From: Burkholderia cepacia
GTDB lineage: Bacteria; Pseudomonadota; Gammaproteobacteria; Burkholderiales; Burkholderiaceae
DNA: 64,000 nt
Direction of reading: 5' to 3'
Assembly (NCBI RefSeq): GCF_029962485.1
Contig: NZ_CP073637.1
Coordinates: 2,790,001-2,854,000 of the forward strand
Part shown: in pieces, positions 27,379-39,550 of the stretch
Numbering within the stretch: position 1 is the first letter of the stretch
How the letters are laid out: every line of letters starts with the position of its first letter
Notes under the pieces: model-generated
Told to the model about the DNA's origin: nothing
Database searches by the model: none
Seen by the model: only the letters and a program-made list of their open reading frames with translations
Translations under genes and position numbers: made by a program

Positions 27379-27560
27379 GCGTGCCCTCCGTGTTCGGATG
27401 GGCCGTCGATGCTACGCGGCCCGTGTGTCGGTTTGTGGGCCACCGGCATCGAACCACCTGCCGCCGGCCTGCGTTCCACCATTCCCGCGCCGGATGCGCG
27501 GCGCAACAGTCGAATGGAGTCGCGTTCACGCGCACAGTTCGGCACGAATCGCACAACATG

Positions 27561-27594
27561 AAAAAAAGGCTGTCACGGCATCCCGTGACAGCCT
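27561..27594 (-). terminator. rho-independent terminator of the liv operon
   Basis: On the minus strand a 12-bp perfect stem (AGGCTGTCACGG with CCGTGACAGCCT) and a 4-nt loop are followed by seven T residues. It lies about 70 bp after the livF stop. Confidence 0.88.
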
Positions 27595-27663
27595 TTCGAA
27601 AGCCCTGGTGCGTCGCCCGCGGCACAGGCCGCCACGCGTCACCGGACTCGCTCGTTCACACGC

Positions 27664-28379
<716 letters not shown>

Positions 28380-28380
<1 letters not shown>

Positions 28381-29156
28381 CAGTGCACCCCTGCGCCGAG
28401 ATATGCCTCAATCACCTTCGGATTCTTCTGCACGTCCTGCGGCAGACCCTCGGCGATCACCTTGCCGTAATCGAGCACCGTCATCCGGTTGCACAGCCCC
28501 ATCACGAGCTTCACATCGTGCTCGATCAGGAGAATCGTGCGGCCGTCCGAGCGGATCTTGTCGAGCAGGCGCGTGAGTTCGACCTTCTCGGTCGCGTTCA
28601 TCCCGGCCGCCGGCTCGTCGAGCGCGAGCAGCTTCGGGTCGGTCGCCAGTGCGCGCGCGATCTCGAGACGGCGCTGGTGGCCGTACGACAGGTTGCGCGA
28701 CGTGTAGTCCGCGTACTGCAGCACGCCCACGTATTCGAGCAGCTCGATCGCGCGTTCCTTGATCTCGCGCTCTTCCTGACGTTCGGCCGGCGTCTGGAAC
28801 ACCGCGCCGAGCAGGCCGTGCTTGGTCCGCACGTGGCGGCCCACCATCACATTCTCGAGCGCCGTCATCCCGCCGAACAGGCGGATGTTCTGGAACGTGC
28901 GCGCGATGCCGGCCTTGGCCACCTGGTGCACGGCCGTCGGCGTGTAGTTCGTGCCGTCCAGCTTGAAGTCGCCGGAATCCGGCGTGTAGAGGCCCGTGAT
29001 CACGTTGAAGAACGTCGTCTTGCCGGCGCCGTTCGGGCCGATCAGGCCGTAGATCTCGCCTTCCTTGATCTGCAGGCCGACGTCGGACAATGCCTGCAGG
29101 CCGCCGAAGCGTTTGTTCACGCCCTGCACGGACAGTCGGATTTGCTTGTCGCTCAT
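28380..29156 (-). CDS. livG: branched-chain amino acid ABC transporter ATPase LivG
   Basis: This 258-residue second ATPase of the Liv importer has Walker A GPNGAGKTT, signature LSYGHQRRLEIARAL, and Walker B LLALDEPAAGMNATE. The long loop with FQNIRLFGGMTALENVMVGRH is characteristic of LivG. It lies between livM (23 bp) and livF (1-bp overlap), so it is operonic. Confidence 0.94.
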
Positions 29157-29179
29157 GTGGATATCCCCTTGTCCGTTCG

Positions 29180-30349
<1,170 letters not shown>

Positions 30350-30367
30350 GTTGTTTGCTCCCTTCCG

Positions 30368-31318
30368 TTACGCGCGATCCGCGACCCGTTCGCCCAGCAG
30401 GCCCGACGGACGGAACACCAGCACGATGATCAGCACGATGAAGGCGAACACGTCCTGGTAGTTACTGCCGAACACGCCGCCCGTGAGGTTGCCGATGTAG
30501 CCGGCCCCGAGCTGCTCGATCAGGCCGAGCAGCACGCCGCCGACCATCGCACCGCCGAGGTTGCCGATCCCGCCCAGCACCGCCGCCGTGAACGCCTTCA
30601 TGCCGGGGATGAAGCCCATGTAGAAGTGCACGTTGCCGTATTCGGACGCGATCATCACGCCGGCCAGCGCGGCGAGCGCGGAGCCGATCATGAACGTCGC
30701 GGAGATCACGAAGTTCGGGTTCACGCCCATCAGGCTCGCGGTGTTCGGGCTTTCGGCGATCGCGCGCATCGCGCGGCCGAGCTTGGTCTTGTGCACGAGC
30801 AGCAGCAGGCCGCCCATCACGATGAACGCAACGGCGATGATCACGATTTCAGTGACCGAGATCACGGCGCCGGGCGTCGTGTCGGTCGCCTTGATCACGT
30901 TGATCGGATCGGTCGGCAGCAATTGCGGGAACGGCAGCGGGTTGCGCGACCAGATGATCATCGCGGCGGTCTGCAGCAGGATCGACACGCCGATGGCGGT
31001 GATCAGCGGTGCGAGACGCGGTGCGCGGCGCAGCGGCCGGTATGCGACGCGTTCGATCGTGAAGCCGACGAACGCACAGACGACCGCGGCGATGCCCAGG
31101 CCGATCGTCAGCGTCGCGACGTTGCCGAGTCCGGGGAAATGGTTCTGCAGCACGGTAATGGCCGACAGGGCGACCATCGCGCCGATCATCAGCACGTCGC
31201 CGTGCGCGAAGTTGATGATGCCGAGAATGCCGTACACCATCGTGTAGCCCAACGCGATGATGGCGTAGACACTGCCGAGCACCAGCCCGTTGAGAACCTG
31301 CTGGACGAAAATATCCAT
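30368..31318 (-). CDS. livH: branched-chain amino acid ABC transporter permease LivH
   Basis: This 316-residue permease of the Liv importer starts MDIFVQQVLNGLVLGSVYAIIALGYTMVYGILGIINFAHGDV. The NFAHG loop and the later GMKAFTAAVLGGIGNLGGAMVGG block are the signatures. It has about eight membrane helices. It is the first of the intact permease/ATPase genes, and a terminator and the livK remnant lie immediately upstream. Confidence 0.94.
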   Translation of the reverse strand: MDIFVQQVLNGLVLGSVYAIIALGYTMVYGILGIINFAHGDVLMIGAMVALSAITVLQNHFPGLGNVATLTIGLGIAAVVCAFVGFTIERVAYRPLRRAPRLAPLITAIGVSILLQTAAMIIWSRNPLPFPQLLPTDPINVIKATDTTPGAVISVTEIVIIAVAFIVMGGLLLLVHKTKLGRAMRAIAESPNTASLMGVNPNFVISATFMIGSALAALAGVMIASEYGNVHFYMGFIPGMKAFTAAVLGGIGNLGGAMVGGVLLGLIEQLGAGYIGNLTGGVFGSNYQDVFAFIVLIIVLVFRPSGLLGERVADRA

Positions 31319-31483
31319 TTAAAGCTCCTTGGCCCGTGCTGCCGGAGGACGTTGCGCCCCGCGGGTAAGCGAGGAATCGCGCCTTCTCGGCGACACTGCG
31401 AGTACTAGTCGATACCGGTAAGGGTGGATCGTCCCGGCGCGCGCCGCCCGGCCTGTACGGCCGGACCTGCCGCCGGAGCGGAT

Positions 31484-31516
31484 ACAAAAACGGCACCGCA
31501 CTGTCCCGGTGCCGTC
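31484..31516 (-). terminator. terminator between the livK remnant and livH
   Basis: On the minus strand, stem GACGGCACCG/CGGTGCCGT(T) is followed by a T tract. Such a hairpin would let a highly expressed binding-protein gene be transcribed alone and only partly read into livHMGF. Here it follows the degraded livK. Confidence 0.75.
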
Positions 31517-31529
31517 ATGAGTCCCGTCG

Positions 31530-32204
31530 CTAAATCGTCACGACATCGAGGACGGTGTTCGTGGCCTCCTTGAAGTCGTGGGACAGCATGCCGAGACGGC
31601 CTTCGTCCGGTTTCCCGGCATCCGTGCCTTGGCCCGTCCGACGCGACGCAAGCGCCACACCCGGACGGATCGGATTCCGCGCCGCGCCGCCCGCCGGGGC
31701 ATTGCGCAAGCCGCACCCGACATTCGTCAGGACTGCGTCGGAATCCGTCGTACGAACCAGACCGCGCGCCAGGACCCGACCGGTCGTGGCGGCACGCTGT
31801 TTCATCGAATTGAAATGAAGGGGGGCCGGTGACATCTGCGCGTCGCCTGCAGCGCCGCGACCGGCCGGCATCCGTCGATCGGCGCGTACGGTCACCGTCG
31901 CGCCACGATCGGCGGCTTGCCGCGACGCAACCGGCATGCCCGCTGCCGGACCGTTCGTCACGCCAAGCGCGTTGATTTCGTCAATCGTCAAACGTGCCCC
32001 GTATTCCTTGTCGTTGCCCAATTGCGCGATACGGCACGCCGACGGCGCCGCACGACCGGTTCCGGCGACGCGCACGCCGCTGGCCGGCGGTGCCGCGAAC
32101 GCCGCAGCCTCCCTGCCCGCCCCGTCGTCGCTCTTTTTGCTGCATCCGGCAAGCATTGCAACCGGTACGGCGACGGACTCGGCGTAAGCCAACTTCACAT
32201 GCAT
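31530..32204 (-). pseudogene. livK: degraded livK (branched-chain amino acid binding protein)
   Basis: A 224-residue reading frame, without stops, sits where livK should precede livHMGF. Its N-terminus MHVKLA... leads to a lipobox AMLAGC (Cys21), then SKKSDDGAG. The segment IAQLGNDKEYGARLTIDEIN (59-78) and the extreme C-terminus DFKEATNTVLDVV (210-222) match LivK-type binding proteins. The middle is too short: intact LivK proteins are about 370-380 residues. Roughly 150 residues of the ligand-binding domain are missing or scrambled, and the signal peptide has Tyr-Ala-Glu-Ser in its core. The upstream GGGAGA ribosome site and a -10-like box are kept. It is very unlikely to bind ligand. Confidence 0.7.
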
Positions 32205-32268
32205 TGAATGGTCTCCCGCGCCTTGCCAAAACCCGATTTCAAAGCCATTCCGGCTTGAAAACGGGCGC

Positions 32269-32295
32269 ATTGTAACTCCATTTATAGGACGCCAA
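32269..32295 (-). promoter_or_regulatory. candidate promoter of the livK remnant
   Basis: On the minus strand TTGGCG (32295-32290) precedes TACAAT (32274-32269) by 15 bp, about 65 bp before the remnant's ATG. The promoter of the old livK appears to be retained, so livHMGF may still be read from it. Confidence 0.35.
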
Positions 32296-32418
32296 TAATC
32301 CTGATTCGATGGGGTTTTCCTGCATTGCAACCAATTTTGAGAGGCAGTTAGGAACGAACGGAGCAACCGGGTTGCACCACGACGGCGAATAATGGTTGCG
32401 ATTACAATTTCGAAACGC

Positions 32419-32447
32419 AAAAAAAAGCGCGCCGGGAGGCGCGCTTT
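32419..32447 (-). terminator. rho-independent terminator of fkpB-ispH
   Basis: On the minus strand a 10-bp stem (AAAGCGCGCC with GGCGCGCTTT, GGGA loop) is followed by a T run, 27 bp after the ispH stop. Confidence 0.88.
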
Positions 32448-32473
32448 GGTGTTCCGCGGGTGCGATGCGGCAA

Positions 32474-33454
32474 TCAGGCGGCGGGCGGCAGGTTCAACCC
32501 GCGCGGCAGCGGAAACGACACGTTTTCCTCGATGCCGTCGAGCGCGCGGACATTGCGCACGCCGAGTTCGCGCAGCCGCGCGATCACGGCCTGGGCGAGC
32601 ACTTCCGGCGCCGACGCGCCGGCCGTCACGCCGATGCGGCGCTTGCCGGCGACCCATGCCGGATCGATCTGGTCGGGTGCATCGACCATGTACGCGTCCA
32701 CACCGCGCTTCTCGGCCACTTCACGCAGGCGGCTCGAATTCGAGCTGTTCGGGCTGCCGACGACGATCACGACATCGCACTGCGGCGCCATGAACTTCAC
32801 CGCGTCCTGGCGGTTCTGCGTCGCGTAGCAGATGTCCTGCTTCTTCGGCTCGCGAATTTTCGGATACTTCGCCTTCAGCGCCCCGATGATCTCCGCGGCG
32901 TCGTCGACGGACAGCGTCGTCTGCGTGACGAGCGCGATGCGCTCGGGATCGGCGAGCTCGAGCTTCTGCACGTCCTCGACGCTCTCGACGAGATGCATGC
33001 CGCGCTCGACCTGCCCCATCGTGCCTTCGACTTCAGGGTGGCCCTTGTGCCCGATCATGACGATGTCGACGCCGTCCTGGCGCATCTTCGCCACTTCGAC
33101 GTGCACCTTCGTGACGAGCGGGCAGGTTGCGTCGTAAATGCGCAGCCCGCGCACGTCGGCCTCGTCGCGCACGGCCTTCGACACGCCGTGCGCACTGAAG
33201 ATCACGGTGTTGCCGGCCGGCACTTCCTCGAGTTCCTCGACGAAGATCGCGCCTTTCTTCTTCAGATCCTCGACCACGTACTTGTTGTGGACGATCTCGT
33301 GACGGACGTAGATCGGCGCACCGTGCATCGCGATTGCGCGCTCGACGATCTCGATCGCGCGGTCGACGCCCGCACAGAAGCCGCGCGGCTGGGCCAGCAG
33401 GATTTCGGCATCGGCCGCGACGGTCTGCCCGGACAGCGTATCGGTGGTGCTCAT
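32474..33454 (-). CDS. ispH: 4-hydroxy-3-methylbut-2-enyl diphosphate reductase
   Basis: This 326-residue [4Fe-4S] enzyme performs the last step of the non-mevalonate isoprenoid route, making isopentenyl and dimethylallyl diphosphate. The cluster cysteines are in [11 protein letters not shown] (Cys27), YDATCPLV and [12 protein letters not shown]. The [18 protein letters not shown] block binds substrate. Length matches the family. It lies 2 bp after fkpB on the same strand, the usual fkpB-ispH pair. Confidence 0.96.
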   Translation of the reverse strand: MSTTDTLSGQTVAADAEILLAQPRGFCAGVDRAIEIVERAIAMHGAPIYVRHEIVHNKYVVEDLKKKGAIFVEELEEVPAGNTVIFSAHGVSKAVRDEADVRGLRIYDATCPLVTKVHVEVAKMRQDGVDIVMIGHKGHPEVEGTMGQVERGMHLVESVEDVQKLELADPERIALVTQTTLSVDDAAEIIGALKAKYPKIREPKKQDICYATQNRQDAVKFMAPQCDVVIVVGSPNSSNSSRLREVAEKRGVDAYMVDAPDQIDPAWVAGKRRIGVTAGASAPEVLAQAVIARLRELGVRNVRALDGIEENVSFPLPRGLNLPPAA

Positions 33455-33456
33455 GA

Positions 33457-33912
33457 TTACAGGATTCCGATGATTTTCACTTCGAACGTGAGCGCCTGGC
33501 CCGCGAGCGGATGATTGAAGTCGAACAGCGCCGAGGTCTCGCTGACTTCCTTCAGCACCCCCGCGTACCGGCCGCCGTCAGGCGCGTTGAACTCGATCAG
33601 CTCGCCCGGCGTGAAATCGTCGCCGACCATCCCGTTCTCGCGCAGCGTCGACAGCGTCACGCGCTGGAGCATGTCGGGATTACGGGGACCGAACCCTTGA
33701 TCGGGGGCTAGCTGAAAAGTCGAATGGTCGCCGACCCGGAGCCCGAGCAGAATCTGTTCAAGCGAGGGCGCCAGTTGCCCCGCGCCCAGCAGCAGCGTGG
33801 CCGGCTTGTCGGAGAAGGTGTTGACGATGTCGGCGCCGTCGGCCAGTGCCAGCCGGTAATGCAACGTGACATGGGAACCGGGCTTCACTTCGGATAGATC
33901 GATGAGGCTCAT
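33457..33912 (-). CDS. fkpB: FKBP-type peptidyl-prolyl isomerase, SlpA/FkpB type
   Basis: This 151-residue FKBP domain protein begins with the family strand [12 protein letters not shown]. It continues with [22 protein letters not shown] and the insert-in-flap region typical of the SlyD/FkpB branch. The C-terminus [18 protein letters not shown] is a family hallmark. It has no His-rich tail as in SlyD. It is predicted to be a cytosolic proline isomerase and chaperone. It forms an operon with ispH. Confidence 0.93.
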   Translation of the reverse strand: MSLIDLSEVKPGSHVTLHYRLALADGADIVNTFSDKPATLLLGAGQLAPSLEQILLGLRVGDHSTFQLAPDQGFGPRNPDMLQRVTLSTLRENGMVGDDFTPGELIEFNAPDGGRYAGVLKEVSETSALFDFNHPLAGQALTFEVKIIGIL

Positions 33913-34047
33913 GAATTACTCGTTCGGTCGGCGCCCGATACGGCCGAATGGCCCGGCGCAAAGCCAATATTGTAAGTCACCTGAGCGCGCAAGGCGGAAA
34001 GTGCGACGACGTCGCGCATACCGCCCTGCCGCCAATGGAGTTCGAGC

Positions 34048-34821
34048 ATGACGTCACCCTGCCTCGCCCTGTCGCCGGTCGAATGCTGCGACACCACCGA
34101 TGCGCCGGCCAATCCGCCGGGCCGTGTCCTACCGATCCGCCCGCGCAAGCGCCGCACCGGCGACTGGCGGCCCGAGCGGCCGCGCGAGCGATTGCTGGAG
34201 CGCGGGCCGGCCGCGCTGACCGACGACGAACTGATCGCGCTGCTGCTCGGCACGGGCAAGCCCGGGCACGATGTATTCGTCACTGCCCGCGCACTGGTCG
34301 GTCAGTTCAAGACGTTACGCGGGCTGCTCGAAGCGAGCACCGACGATTTCGAGGCACACCCCGGCATCGGCCCCGCGCGCGCCGCACGGCTGGCCGCAAT
34401 CGTCGAGATCGCGCGGCGCGTGCTGAACGAGAAGGCGCAGGTACGGACGCCGATCGACTCACCCCGGGCCGTCGAGGATTGCCTGCGGCTGAGGATCGGC
34501 TCTCGTGCGCACGAAGTGTTCATCGCGGTGTATCTCGATGCGCGCAACGGCCTGATCGACATGGAGGAAATCACGCGCGGCTCGCTCACGCGCATGGCCG
34601 TCTACCCGCGCGAGATCGTGCGACGCGCGATGATGCACAACGCCGCGTCGCTGATCGTCGCGCACAACCATCCGTCGGGCGCCGTGCAGCCGAGCGCGGA
34701 GGACCGTCGCCTGACCCGCGTGCTGAAAGACGCGCTCGAACTCGTCGACGTGCGGCTGCTCGACCACGTCGTCGTCGGCGTCGATGACACTTTTTCGTTC
34801 GCACGTGCCGGTTGGCTGTAG
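34048..34821 (+). CDS. radC: RadC/JAB-domain protein
   Basis: This 257-residue RadC-family protein has an N-terminal helix-hairpin-helix region (about 45-125). A C-terminal JAMM/MPN+ domain carries the metal-binding signature AHNHPSG followed downstream by Asp. The family was linked to DNA repair, but that role is not confirmed, and metalloprotease-like activity is unproven. It is plus-strand and divergent from fkpB. Length and domain order are normal. Confidence 0.9.
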   Translation: MTSPCLALSPVECCDTTDAPANPPGRVLPIRPRKRRTGDWRPERPRERLLERGPAALTDDELIALLLGTGKPGHDVFVTARALVGQFKTLRGLLEASTDDFEAHPGIGPARAARLAAIVEIARRVLNEKAQVRTPIDSPRAVEDCLRLRIGSRAHEVFIAVYLDARNGLIDMEEITRGSLTRMAVYPREIVRRAMMHNAASLIVAHNHPSGAVQPSAEDRRLTRVLKDALELVDVRLLDHVVVGVDDTFSFARAGWL

Positions 34822-34875
34822 ACTGTGCCGCGGCAGCCCACCCCGGGGCGCCGCAACGACGTAGCGAAATTAGGT

Positions 34876-34905
34876 TTGATTTTTCTGAACTTTTTCTGCT
34901 AGAAT
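34876..34905 (+). promoter_or_regulatory. promoter of rpmB-rpmG
   Basis: TTGATT (34876-34881) and an extended -10 TGCTAGAAT (hexamer 34900-34905) are 18 bp apart in an AT-rich stretch. This predicts a leader of roughly 145 nt before rpmB. Confidence 0.6.
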
Positions 34906-35058
34906 CGTCGTCTGTCTTTTTTCCAACCAGTTCTAGCCATCGAAGGGCCTTGTCTGTAAGGGCTACGGCGTTCTGAGTGCAGCCATGGATCACGTGGCGG
35001 TGCGATGGAACCTTCACCGGCGATCGAACCCCGAATTTAGCGTATTAGGAGTGCTCTC

Positions 35059-35292
35059 ATGGCACGCGTATGCCAAGTAACTGGGAAAGCGCCGATGAGC
35101 GGCAACAACGTTTCCCACGCCAACAACAAGACCAAGCGTCGCTTCCTGCCGAACCTGCAAAACCGCCGGTTCTGGGTTGAGAGCGAAAACCGCTGGGTGC
35201 GCCTGCGCGTCTCGAACGCCGGCCTGCGCCTGATCGACAAGAACGGCATCGATTCCGTGCTCGCTGACCTGCGCGCACGCGGCGAAGCCTAA
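35059..35292 (+). CDS. rpmB: 50S ribosomal protein L28
   Basis: This is the 77-residue large-subunit protein L28. The sequence [29 protein letters not shown] is the family N-terminus, with a basic [22 protein letters not shown] block. Length matches the normal 77-78 residues. It is translated first in a two-gene operon with rpmG, 17 bp apart, downstream of an extended -10 promoter and a long leader. Confidence 0.98.
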
Positions 35293-35309
35293 GCCCAAGG
35301 AGCACAATC

Positions 35310-35477
35310 ATGGCAAAAGGCGCCCGCGACAAGATCAAGCTTGAGTCGACCGCTGGTACGGGTCACTTCTACACGACCACGAAGAACAAGCGCAACATGC
35401 CGGAAAAGATGGCGATCAAGAAGTTCGATCCCGTCGTCCGCAAGCATGTGGAATACAAAGAAACCAAGATCAAGTAA
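35310..35477 (+). CDS. rpmG: 50S ribosomal protein L33
   Basis: This is the 55-residue large-subunit protein L33. It begins [20 protein letters not shown] and ends [12 protein letters not shown]. It lacks the zinc-binding CxxC pairs, so it is the C-minus form, which does not depend on zinc. An AAGGAG ribosome site precedes the ATG. It is followed by a strong terminator and pairs with rpmB. Confidence 0.97.
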   Translation: MAKGARDKIKLESTAGTGHFYTTTKNKRNMPEKMAIKKFDPVVRKHVEYKETKIK

Positions 35478-35510
35478 TCTCCGGTTTCTGCCAGCCTGAC
35501 GGCAACCGAA

Positions 35511-35540
35511 AAGCCCCGCTCCTGCGGGGCTTTTTGTTTT
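35511..35540 (+). terminator. rho-independent terminator after rpmG
   Basis: A 9-bp stem AAGCCCCGC/GCGGGGCTT with a TCCT loop is followed by TTTGTTTT, 33 bp after the stop. Confidence 0.9.
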
Positions 35541-35637
35541 GCGCGCACGCTCGGGCCCGACGCGGTATGCTCTCCCCTTTCCGCGGCCCTGGCCGCCGGA
35601 ACGCACAAGATCAAAAGCGTAACGATGGAGATGCAGC

Positions 35638-37224
35638 ATGAAATTCGACGTGGCGATCGTCGGCAGCGGCCTGGCAGGGCTGTCGGTCGCACTCAACCTG
35701 GCCAGCACGCGACGTGTCGCGCTGATCGCGAAACGTTCGATGATGGAGGGGGCAAGCGATAACGCGCAAGGCGGCATCGCGGCGGTCCTCGACTCGGCGG
35801 ACAGTATCGAGAACCATGTCGACGACACACTGGTCGCCGGTGGCGGGCTGTGCGACGAAGGCGCGACGCGCTACATCGTCGAGCACGGCCGCGAAGCGAT
35901 CGAATGGCTGATCTCGCAAGGCGTGCCGTTCACGAAGGACGACGCGGCCGAACTCGGCTTTCACCTGACGCGTGAAGGCGGCCACAGCCACCGCCGCATC
36001 ATCCACGCGGCCGACGCGACCGGCCACGCGGTGCTGGCGACGCTGTCGGAGCGTGCACGCCAGCATCCGAATATCACGTTCTTCGAAAACCACCACGCGA
36101 TCGACCTGATCACGTCGGACCGGCTCGGCCTGCCCGGCCGCCGCTGTCACGGCCTGTATGCGCTCGACGTCGACCACGACCGCACGATCACGATCGAGGC
36201 GCCGCATACGGTGCTCGCCACGGGCGGCGCCGGCAAGGTCTATCTGTACACGACGAATCCCGACACCGCGACCGGCGACGGCATCGCGATGGCGTGGCGC
36301 GCGGGCTGCCGCGTGTCGAACATGGAATTCATCCAGTTCCACCCGACCTGCCTGTTCCACCCGTATGCAAAGTCGTTCCTGATTTCGGAAGCCGTGCGCG
36401 GCGAAGGCGGCCTGCTGAAGCTGCCCGACGGCACGCGCTTCATGCCCGCGCACGATCCGCGTGCCGAGCTCGCCCCGCGCGACATCGTCGCGCGCGCGAT
36501 CGACTTCGAGATCAAGAAGCGCGGGATCGACTGCGTGTATCTCGACATCAGCCATCAGCCGGAAGCGTTCCTGCGCGAACACTTCCCGACGATCCACGCG
36601 CGCTGCCTCGAATTCGGCATCGACATCGCGAAAGAGCCGATCCCCGTCGTGCCGGCCGCGCACTACACGTGCGGCGGCGTCGTCACCGATCTCGCCGGGC
36701 GTACCGATCTCGCGGGCCTGTATGCGGTCGGCGAAACGTCGTACACGGGGCTGCACGGCGCGAACCGGCTCGCGAGCAACTCGCTGCTCGAATGTCTCGT
36801 GATCGGCCGCGCAGCCGCCGAAGCGATCGAGGCGGCCGGCTTCGACGCCGAAACACCGTCCACGCTGCCCGCATGGGACGAAAGCCGCGTGTCGGATGCC
36901 GACGAGGAAGTCGTCGTCGCGCACAACTGGGACGAACTGCGCCGCCTGATGTGGAACTACGTCGGCATCGTGCGCACCGACAAGCGCCTCGAACGCGCCA
37001 AGCACCGGCTGTCGCTGCTGCGCGACGAAATCCACGAGTACTACGCGAATTTCCGCGTGACGCGCGACCTGCTGGAACTGCGCAACCTCGTCGACGTGGC
37101 GACGCTGATCGTGAAGAGCGCGCACTCGCGCCGCGAAAGCCGCGGGCTGCACTACAGCCGCGACTGGCCGCACTCGCTGCCGAAAGCATTGCCGAGCGTG
37201 CTCACGCCGCGCGCGCGCCGCTGA
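35638..37224 (+). CDS. nadB: L-aspartate oxidase
   Basis: This 528-residue flavoenzyme oxidises aspartate to iminoaspartate, the first step of de novo NAD synthesis with NadA. The FAD-binding [13 protein letters not shown] (about 11-23), the [13 protein letters not shown] loop and [24 protein letters not shown] are the family landmarks. The latter holds the dicarboxylate-binding and catalytic region. A C-terminal helical domain with [24 protein letters not shown] follows. It is convergent with nadC-nadA on the other strand. The three genes supply quinolinate and nicotinate mononucleotide together. Confidence 0.96.
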   Translation: MKFDVAIVGSGLAGLSVALNLASTRRVALIAKRSMMEGASDNAQGGIAAVLDSADSIENHVDDTLVAGGGLCDEGATRYIVEHGREAIEWLISQGVPFTKDDAAELGFHLTREGGHSHRRIIHAADATGHAVLATLSERARQHPNITFFENHHAIDLITSDRLGLPGRRCHGLYALDVDHDRTITIEAPHTVLATGGAGKVYLYTTNPDTATGDGIAMAWRAGCRVSNMEFIQFHPTCLFHPYAKSFLISEAVRGEGGLLKLPDGTRFMPAHDPRAELAPRDIVARAIDFEIKKRGIDCVYLDISHQPEAFLREHFPTIHARCLEFGIDIAKEPIPVVPAAHYTCGGVVTDLAGRTDLAGLYAVGETSYTGLHGANRLASNSLLECLVIGRAAAEAIEAAGFDAETPSTLPAWDESRVSDADEEVVVAHNWDELRRLMWNYVGIVRTDKRLERAKHRLSLLRDEIHEYYANFRVTRDLLELRNLVDVATLIVKSAHSRRESRGLHYSRDWPHSLPKALPSVLTPRARR

Positions 37225-37263
37225 GCGACACCCCTTCCCGGCCGCGGCCGGGTCACGCACAAG

Positions 37264-37303
37264 AAAAAAGCCGCTGGCGTTTGCGCGCCAACGGCTTTTT
37301 TTG
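37264..37303. terminator. bidirectional terminator between nadB and nadC
   Basis: A near-perfect hairpin with stem AAAAGCCGCTGGCG/CGCCAACGGCTTTT (one mismatch) has U-rich tails on both sides. Confidence 0.85.
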
Positions 37304-37323
37304 TCTGACTGGACGATGTTCCG

Positions 37324-38205
37324 TCAGTCGACGATCCGCATCGAATAGTCGGTCGCGCGCACGTCCTTCGTCAGCGCGCCGATCGAGATGCGATCGACGC
37401 CCGTTTCCGCGAACGCTCGCACCGTCTCGAAATTGACGCCGCCCGACACTTCGAGCACGGCCTTGCCGGCCGCCACGCGTACGGCTTCACGCATCATGTC
37501 GAGTGTGAAGTTGTCGAGCAGCACCGACTGCGCGCGATGCGCGAGCGCCGTGTCGAGCTGCGCGAGCGTCTCGACTTCGACCTGCACGGGCACGCCCGAT
37601 TCCAGCGCGAATGCCGCATCGAGCGCTTCGCCGACACCGCCTGCCGCCGCGATGTGGTTCTCCTTGATCAGGATGCCGTCGTACAGCGCAAGACGCTGGT
37701 TCTCGCCGCCGCCGACGCGCACCGCATACTTCTGCGCGAGCCGCAGGCCCGGCAGCGTCTTGCGCGTATCAAGGATCTTCGTGCGCGTGCCTTCGACGCG
37801 ATCGACGTAGCGGCGCGTCGCGGTCGCGACGCCGGACAGCAGCTGCAGGAAGTTCAGCCCGTTGCGCTCGGCCGTCAGCAGTGCGCGCGCCGGCCCGTCG
37901 AGTTCGCAGACGATCGAATCGGGCGTCATGCGTTCGCCCTCGCGATAGCGCCATTGCACGGTGATCGACGGATCGATCCGGGCGATCACGGCCTCGAACC
38001 AGGGCACGCCGCACAGCACAGCTTCTTCGCGCACGATAATGCGCGCGCGGCGGCGCCCGCCGGCCGGCACGAGCCGCCCGGTCTGGTCGCCGGCGCCGAC
38101 GTCTTCCGCGATCGCGTCGGCCACGTTGCGCACGATCGCGTCGTCGAACGCCGCGCCGTATTGCTCACGAACGATGTCGAACAGCGGGGATACTGCCTCG
38201 CTCAT
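37324..38205 (-). CDS. nadC: nicotinate-nucleotide diphosphorylase (quinolinate phosphoribosyltransferase)
   Basis: This 293-residue enzyme joins quinolinate and phosphoribosyl pyrophosphate to give nicotinate mononucleotide with loss of CO2. Landmarks are the [21 protein letters not shown] block, the ILIKENH loop and the VQVEVET segment. The C-terminal [23 protein letters not shown] strand carries a phosphate-binding glycine pair. It overlaps the nadA stop by 4 bp (ATGA), giving a coupled nadA-nadC operon. Confidence 0.96.
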   Translation of the reverse strand: MSEAVSPLFDIVREQYGAAFDDAIVRNVADAIAEDVGAGDQTGRLVPAGGRRRARIIVREEAVLCGVPWFEAVIARIDPSITVQWRYREGERMTPDSIVCELDGPARALLTAERNGLNFLQLLSGVATATRRYVDRVEGTRTKILDTRKTLPGLRLAQKYAVRVGGGENQRLALYDGILIKENHIAAAGGVGEALDAAFALESGVPVQVEVETLAQLDTALAHRAQSVLLDNFTLDMMREAVRVAAGKAVLEVSGGVNFETVRAFAETGVDRISIGALTKDVRATDYSMRIVD

Positions 38206-39338
38206 GCGGCCCCCACGTTCGCAAACAATTGCTGGTCGCGCTGCAGATCGCCGCTCGCCTGCACGCGCTTCTTGTGCGCGGCCGCGAATTCGAGCATCCG
38301 GTCGATCGGCAAACGCGCACGCTGGCCGATCGCGGGATCGACGAAGATCTCGTTGTGACCGCGCTCGAGCACGTCGGCGAGGTTCGCGAGGCCGTTCATC
38401 GCCATCCACGGGCAGTGCGCGCAGCTCTTGCAGGTCGCGCTGTTGCCGGCCGTCGGCGCGGCGATGAAGGTCTTGCCGGGCGCCGCGAGCTGCATCTTGT
38501 GCAGGATGCCGAGATCGGTCGCGACGATGAAGTGCGTGGCATCGAACTTGACCGCCGCATCGATCAGTTGCGTGGTCGAGCCGACGACATCGGCCTGCGC
38601 GACGACGTTTTCCGGCGATTCGGGATGGACGAGCACCTTCGCGTCCGGGTATTCGGCGCGCAGCAGGTCGAGCTCGATGCCCTTGAACTCGTCGTGGACG
38701 AGGCACGAGCCTTGCCAGAGCAACATGTCCGCGCCGGTTTTTTTCTGGATATAGCTGCCGAGATGGCGATCGGGCGCCCAGATGATCTTTTCGCCGCGTG
38801 CGTGCAGGTCGGCCACGATCTCGAGGCCGATCGACGACGTGACCATCCAGTCCGCGCGCGCCTTCACGGCCGCACTGGTGTTTGCGTAGACGACGACGGT
38901 GCGATCCGGATGGGCATCGCAGAACGCCGAGAATTCGTCGACCGGGCAGCCGAGGTCGAGCGAACAGGTCGCGTCGAGATCGGGCATCAGGATCCGTTTG
39001 TTCGGGCTCAGGATCTTCGCGGTTTCGCCCATGAAGCGCACGCCGGCGACGACCAGCGTCTGCGCGTCGTGATCGCGGCCGAAGCGTGCCATTTCGAGCG
39101 AATCGGCAACGCAGCCGCCCGTTTCGTCGGCCAGCTCCTGCAGCTCGGCATCCACGTAGTAGTGGGCGACCAGCACGGCCTTTTCACGGACGAGCAGCGC
39201 CTTGATGCGCGCCTTCAGTGCAGCCCGCTCCTCGGCGGACGGCGTGTCGGGCACCTTGGCCCATGCCTGCCCCACGCCGCACACGGTCCCTGCTGCGACG
39301 GGCCGGTCGTACTCGACGGGTTTGATCGTCGATTGCAT
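38202..39338 (-). CDS. nadA: quinolinate synthase
   Basis: This 378-residue [4Fe-4S] enzyme condenses iminoaspartate with dihydroxyacetone phosphate to quinolinate. Conserved blocks are [39 protein letters not shown] and CKSCAHCPW, which hold the cluster cysteines. The chosen start MQSTIKP (39338) has AGGAG at good spacing. An ATG two codons upstream (39344) is too close to that site. A set of 49-bp tandem hairpin repeats lies directly before this start. NadC is translationally coupled downstream. Confidence 0.95.
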   Translation of the reverse strand: MQSTIKPVEYDRPVAAGTVCGVGQAWAKVPDTPSAEERAALKARIKALLVREKAVLVAHYYVDAELQELADETGGCVADSLEMARFGRDHDAQTLVVAGVRFMGETAKILSPNKRILMPDLDATCSLDLGCPVDEFSAFCDAHPDRTVVVYANTSAAVKARADWMVTSSIGLEIVADLHARGEKIIWAPDRHLGSYIQKKTGADMLLWQGSCLVHDEFKGIELDLLRAEYPDAKVLVHPESPENVVAQADVVGSTTQLIDAAVKFDATHFIVATDLGILHKMQLAAPGKTFIAAPTAGNSATCKSCAHCPWMAMNGLANLADVLERGHNEIFVDPAIGQRARLPIDRMLEFAAAHKKRVQASGDLQRDQQLFANVGAA

Positions 39339-39351
39339 CTCCATATCTCCT

Positions 39352-39489
39352 GTCGACCAGAGTTAGCGCTTTAGCGCTTACTTTGGTCCCATGCTTCGCG
39401 GTCGACCAGAGTTAGCGCCTTAGCGCTTACTCGGGTCCCATGCTTCGCGGACGACCAGAGTTAGCGCCTTGGCACTGGCTCCAGCCCCG
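39352..39489 (-). repeat. tandem 49-bp hairpin repeats in the nadA leader
   Basis: Two full copies (39352-39400 and 39401-39449) and a third partial copy (from 39450) of a 49-bp unit sit 14 bp before the nadA start. Each full copy folds into a stem around GACCAGAGTTAGCGC with its near-complement. Base changes between copies partly keep pairing. The copies are AT-richer than their surroundings. They may be a mobile Burkholderia intergenic repeat or a structured leader. The gene is read through from the minus strand. Confidence 0.75.
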
Positions 39490-39550
39490 TCTCCTCTGGT
39501 CATACAAATTCCGCCCTGCCGACGTCCATCAAAAACCGGCGGCCCAAATG

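Noticed and set aside
39352..39489. CRISPR array
   Set aside because: Only 2-3 adjacent copies with no spacers between them, and no cas genes. They are tandem repeats instead.
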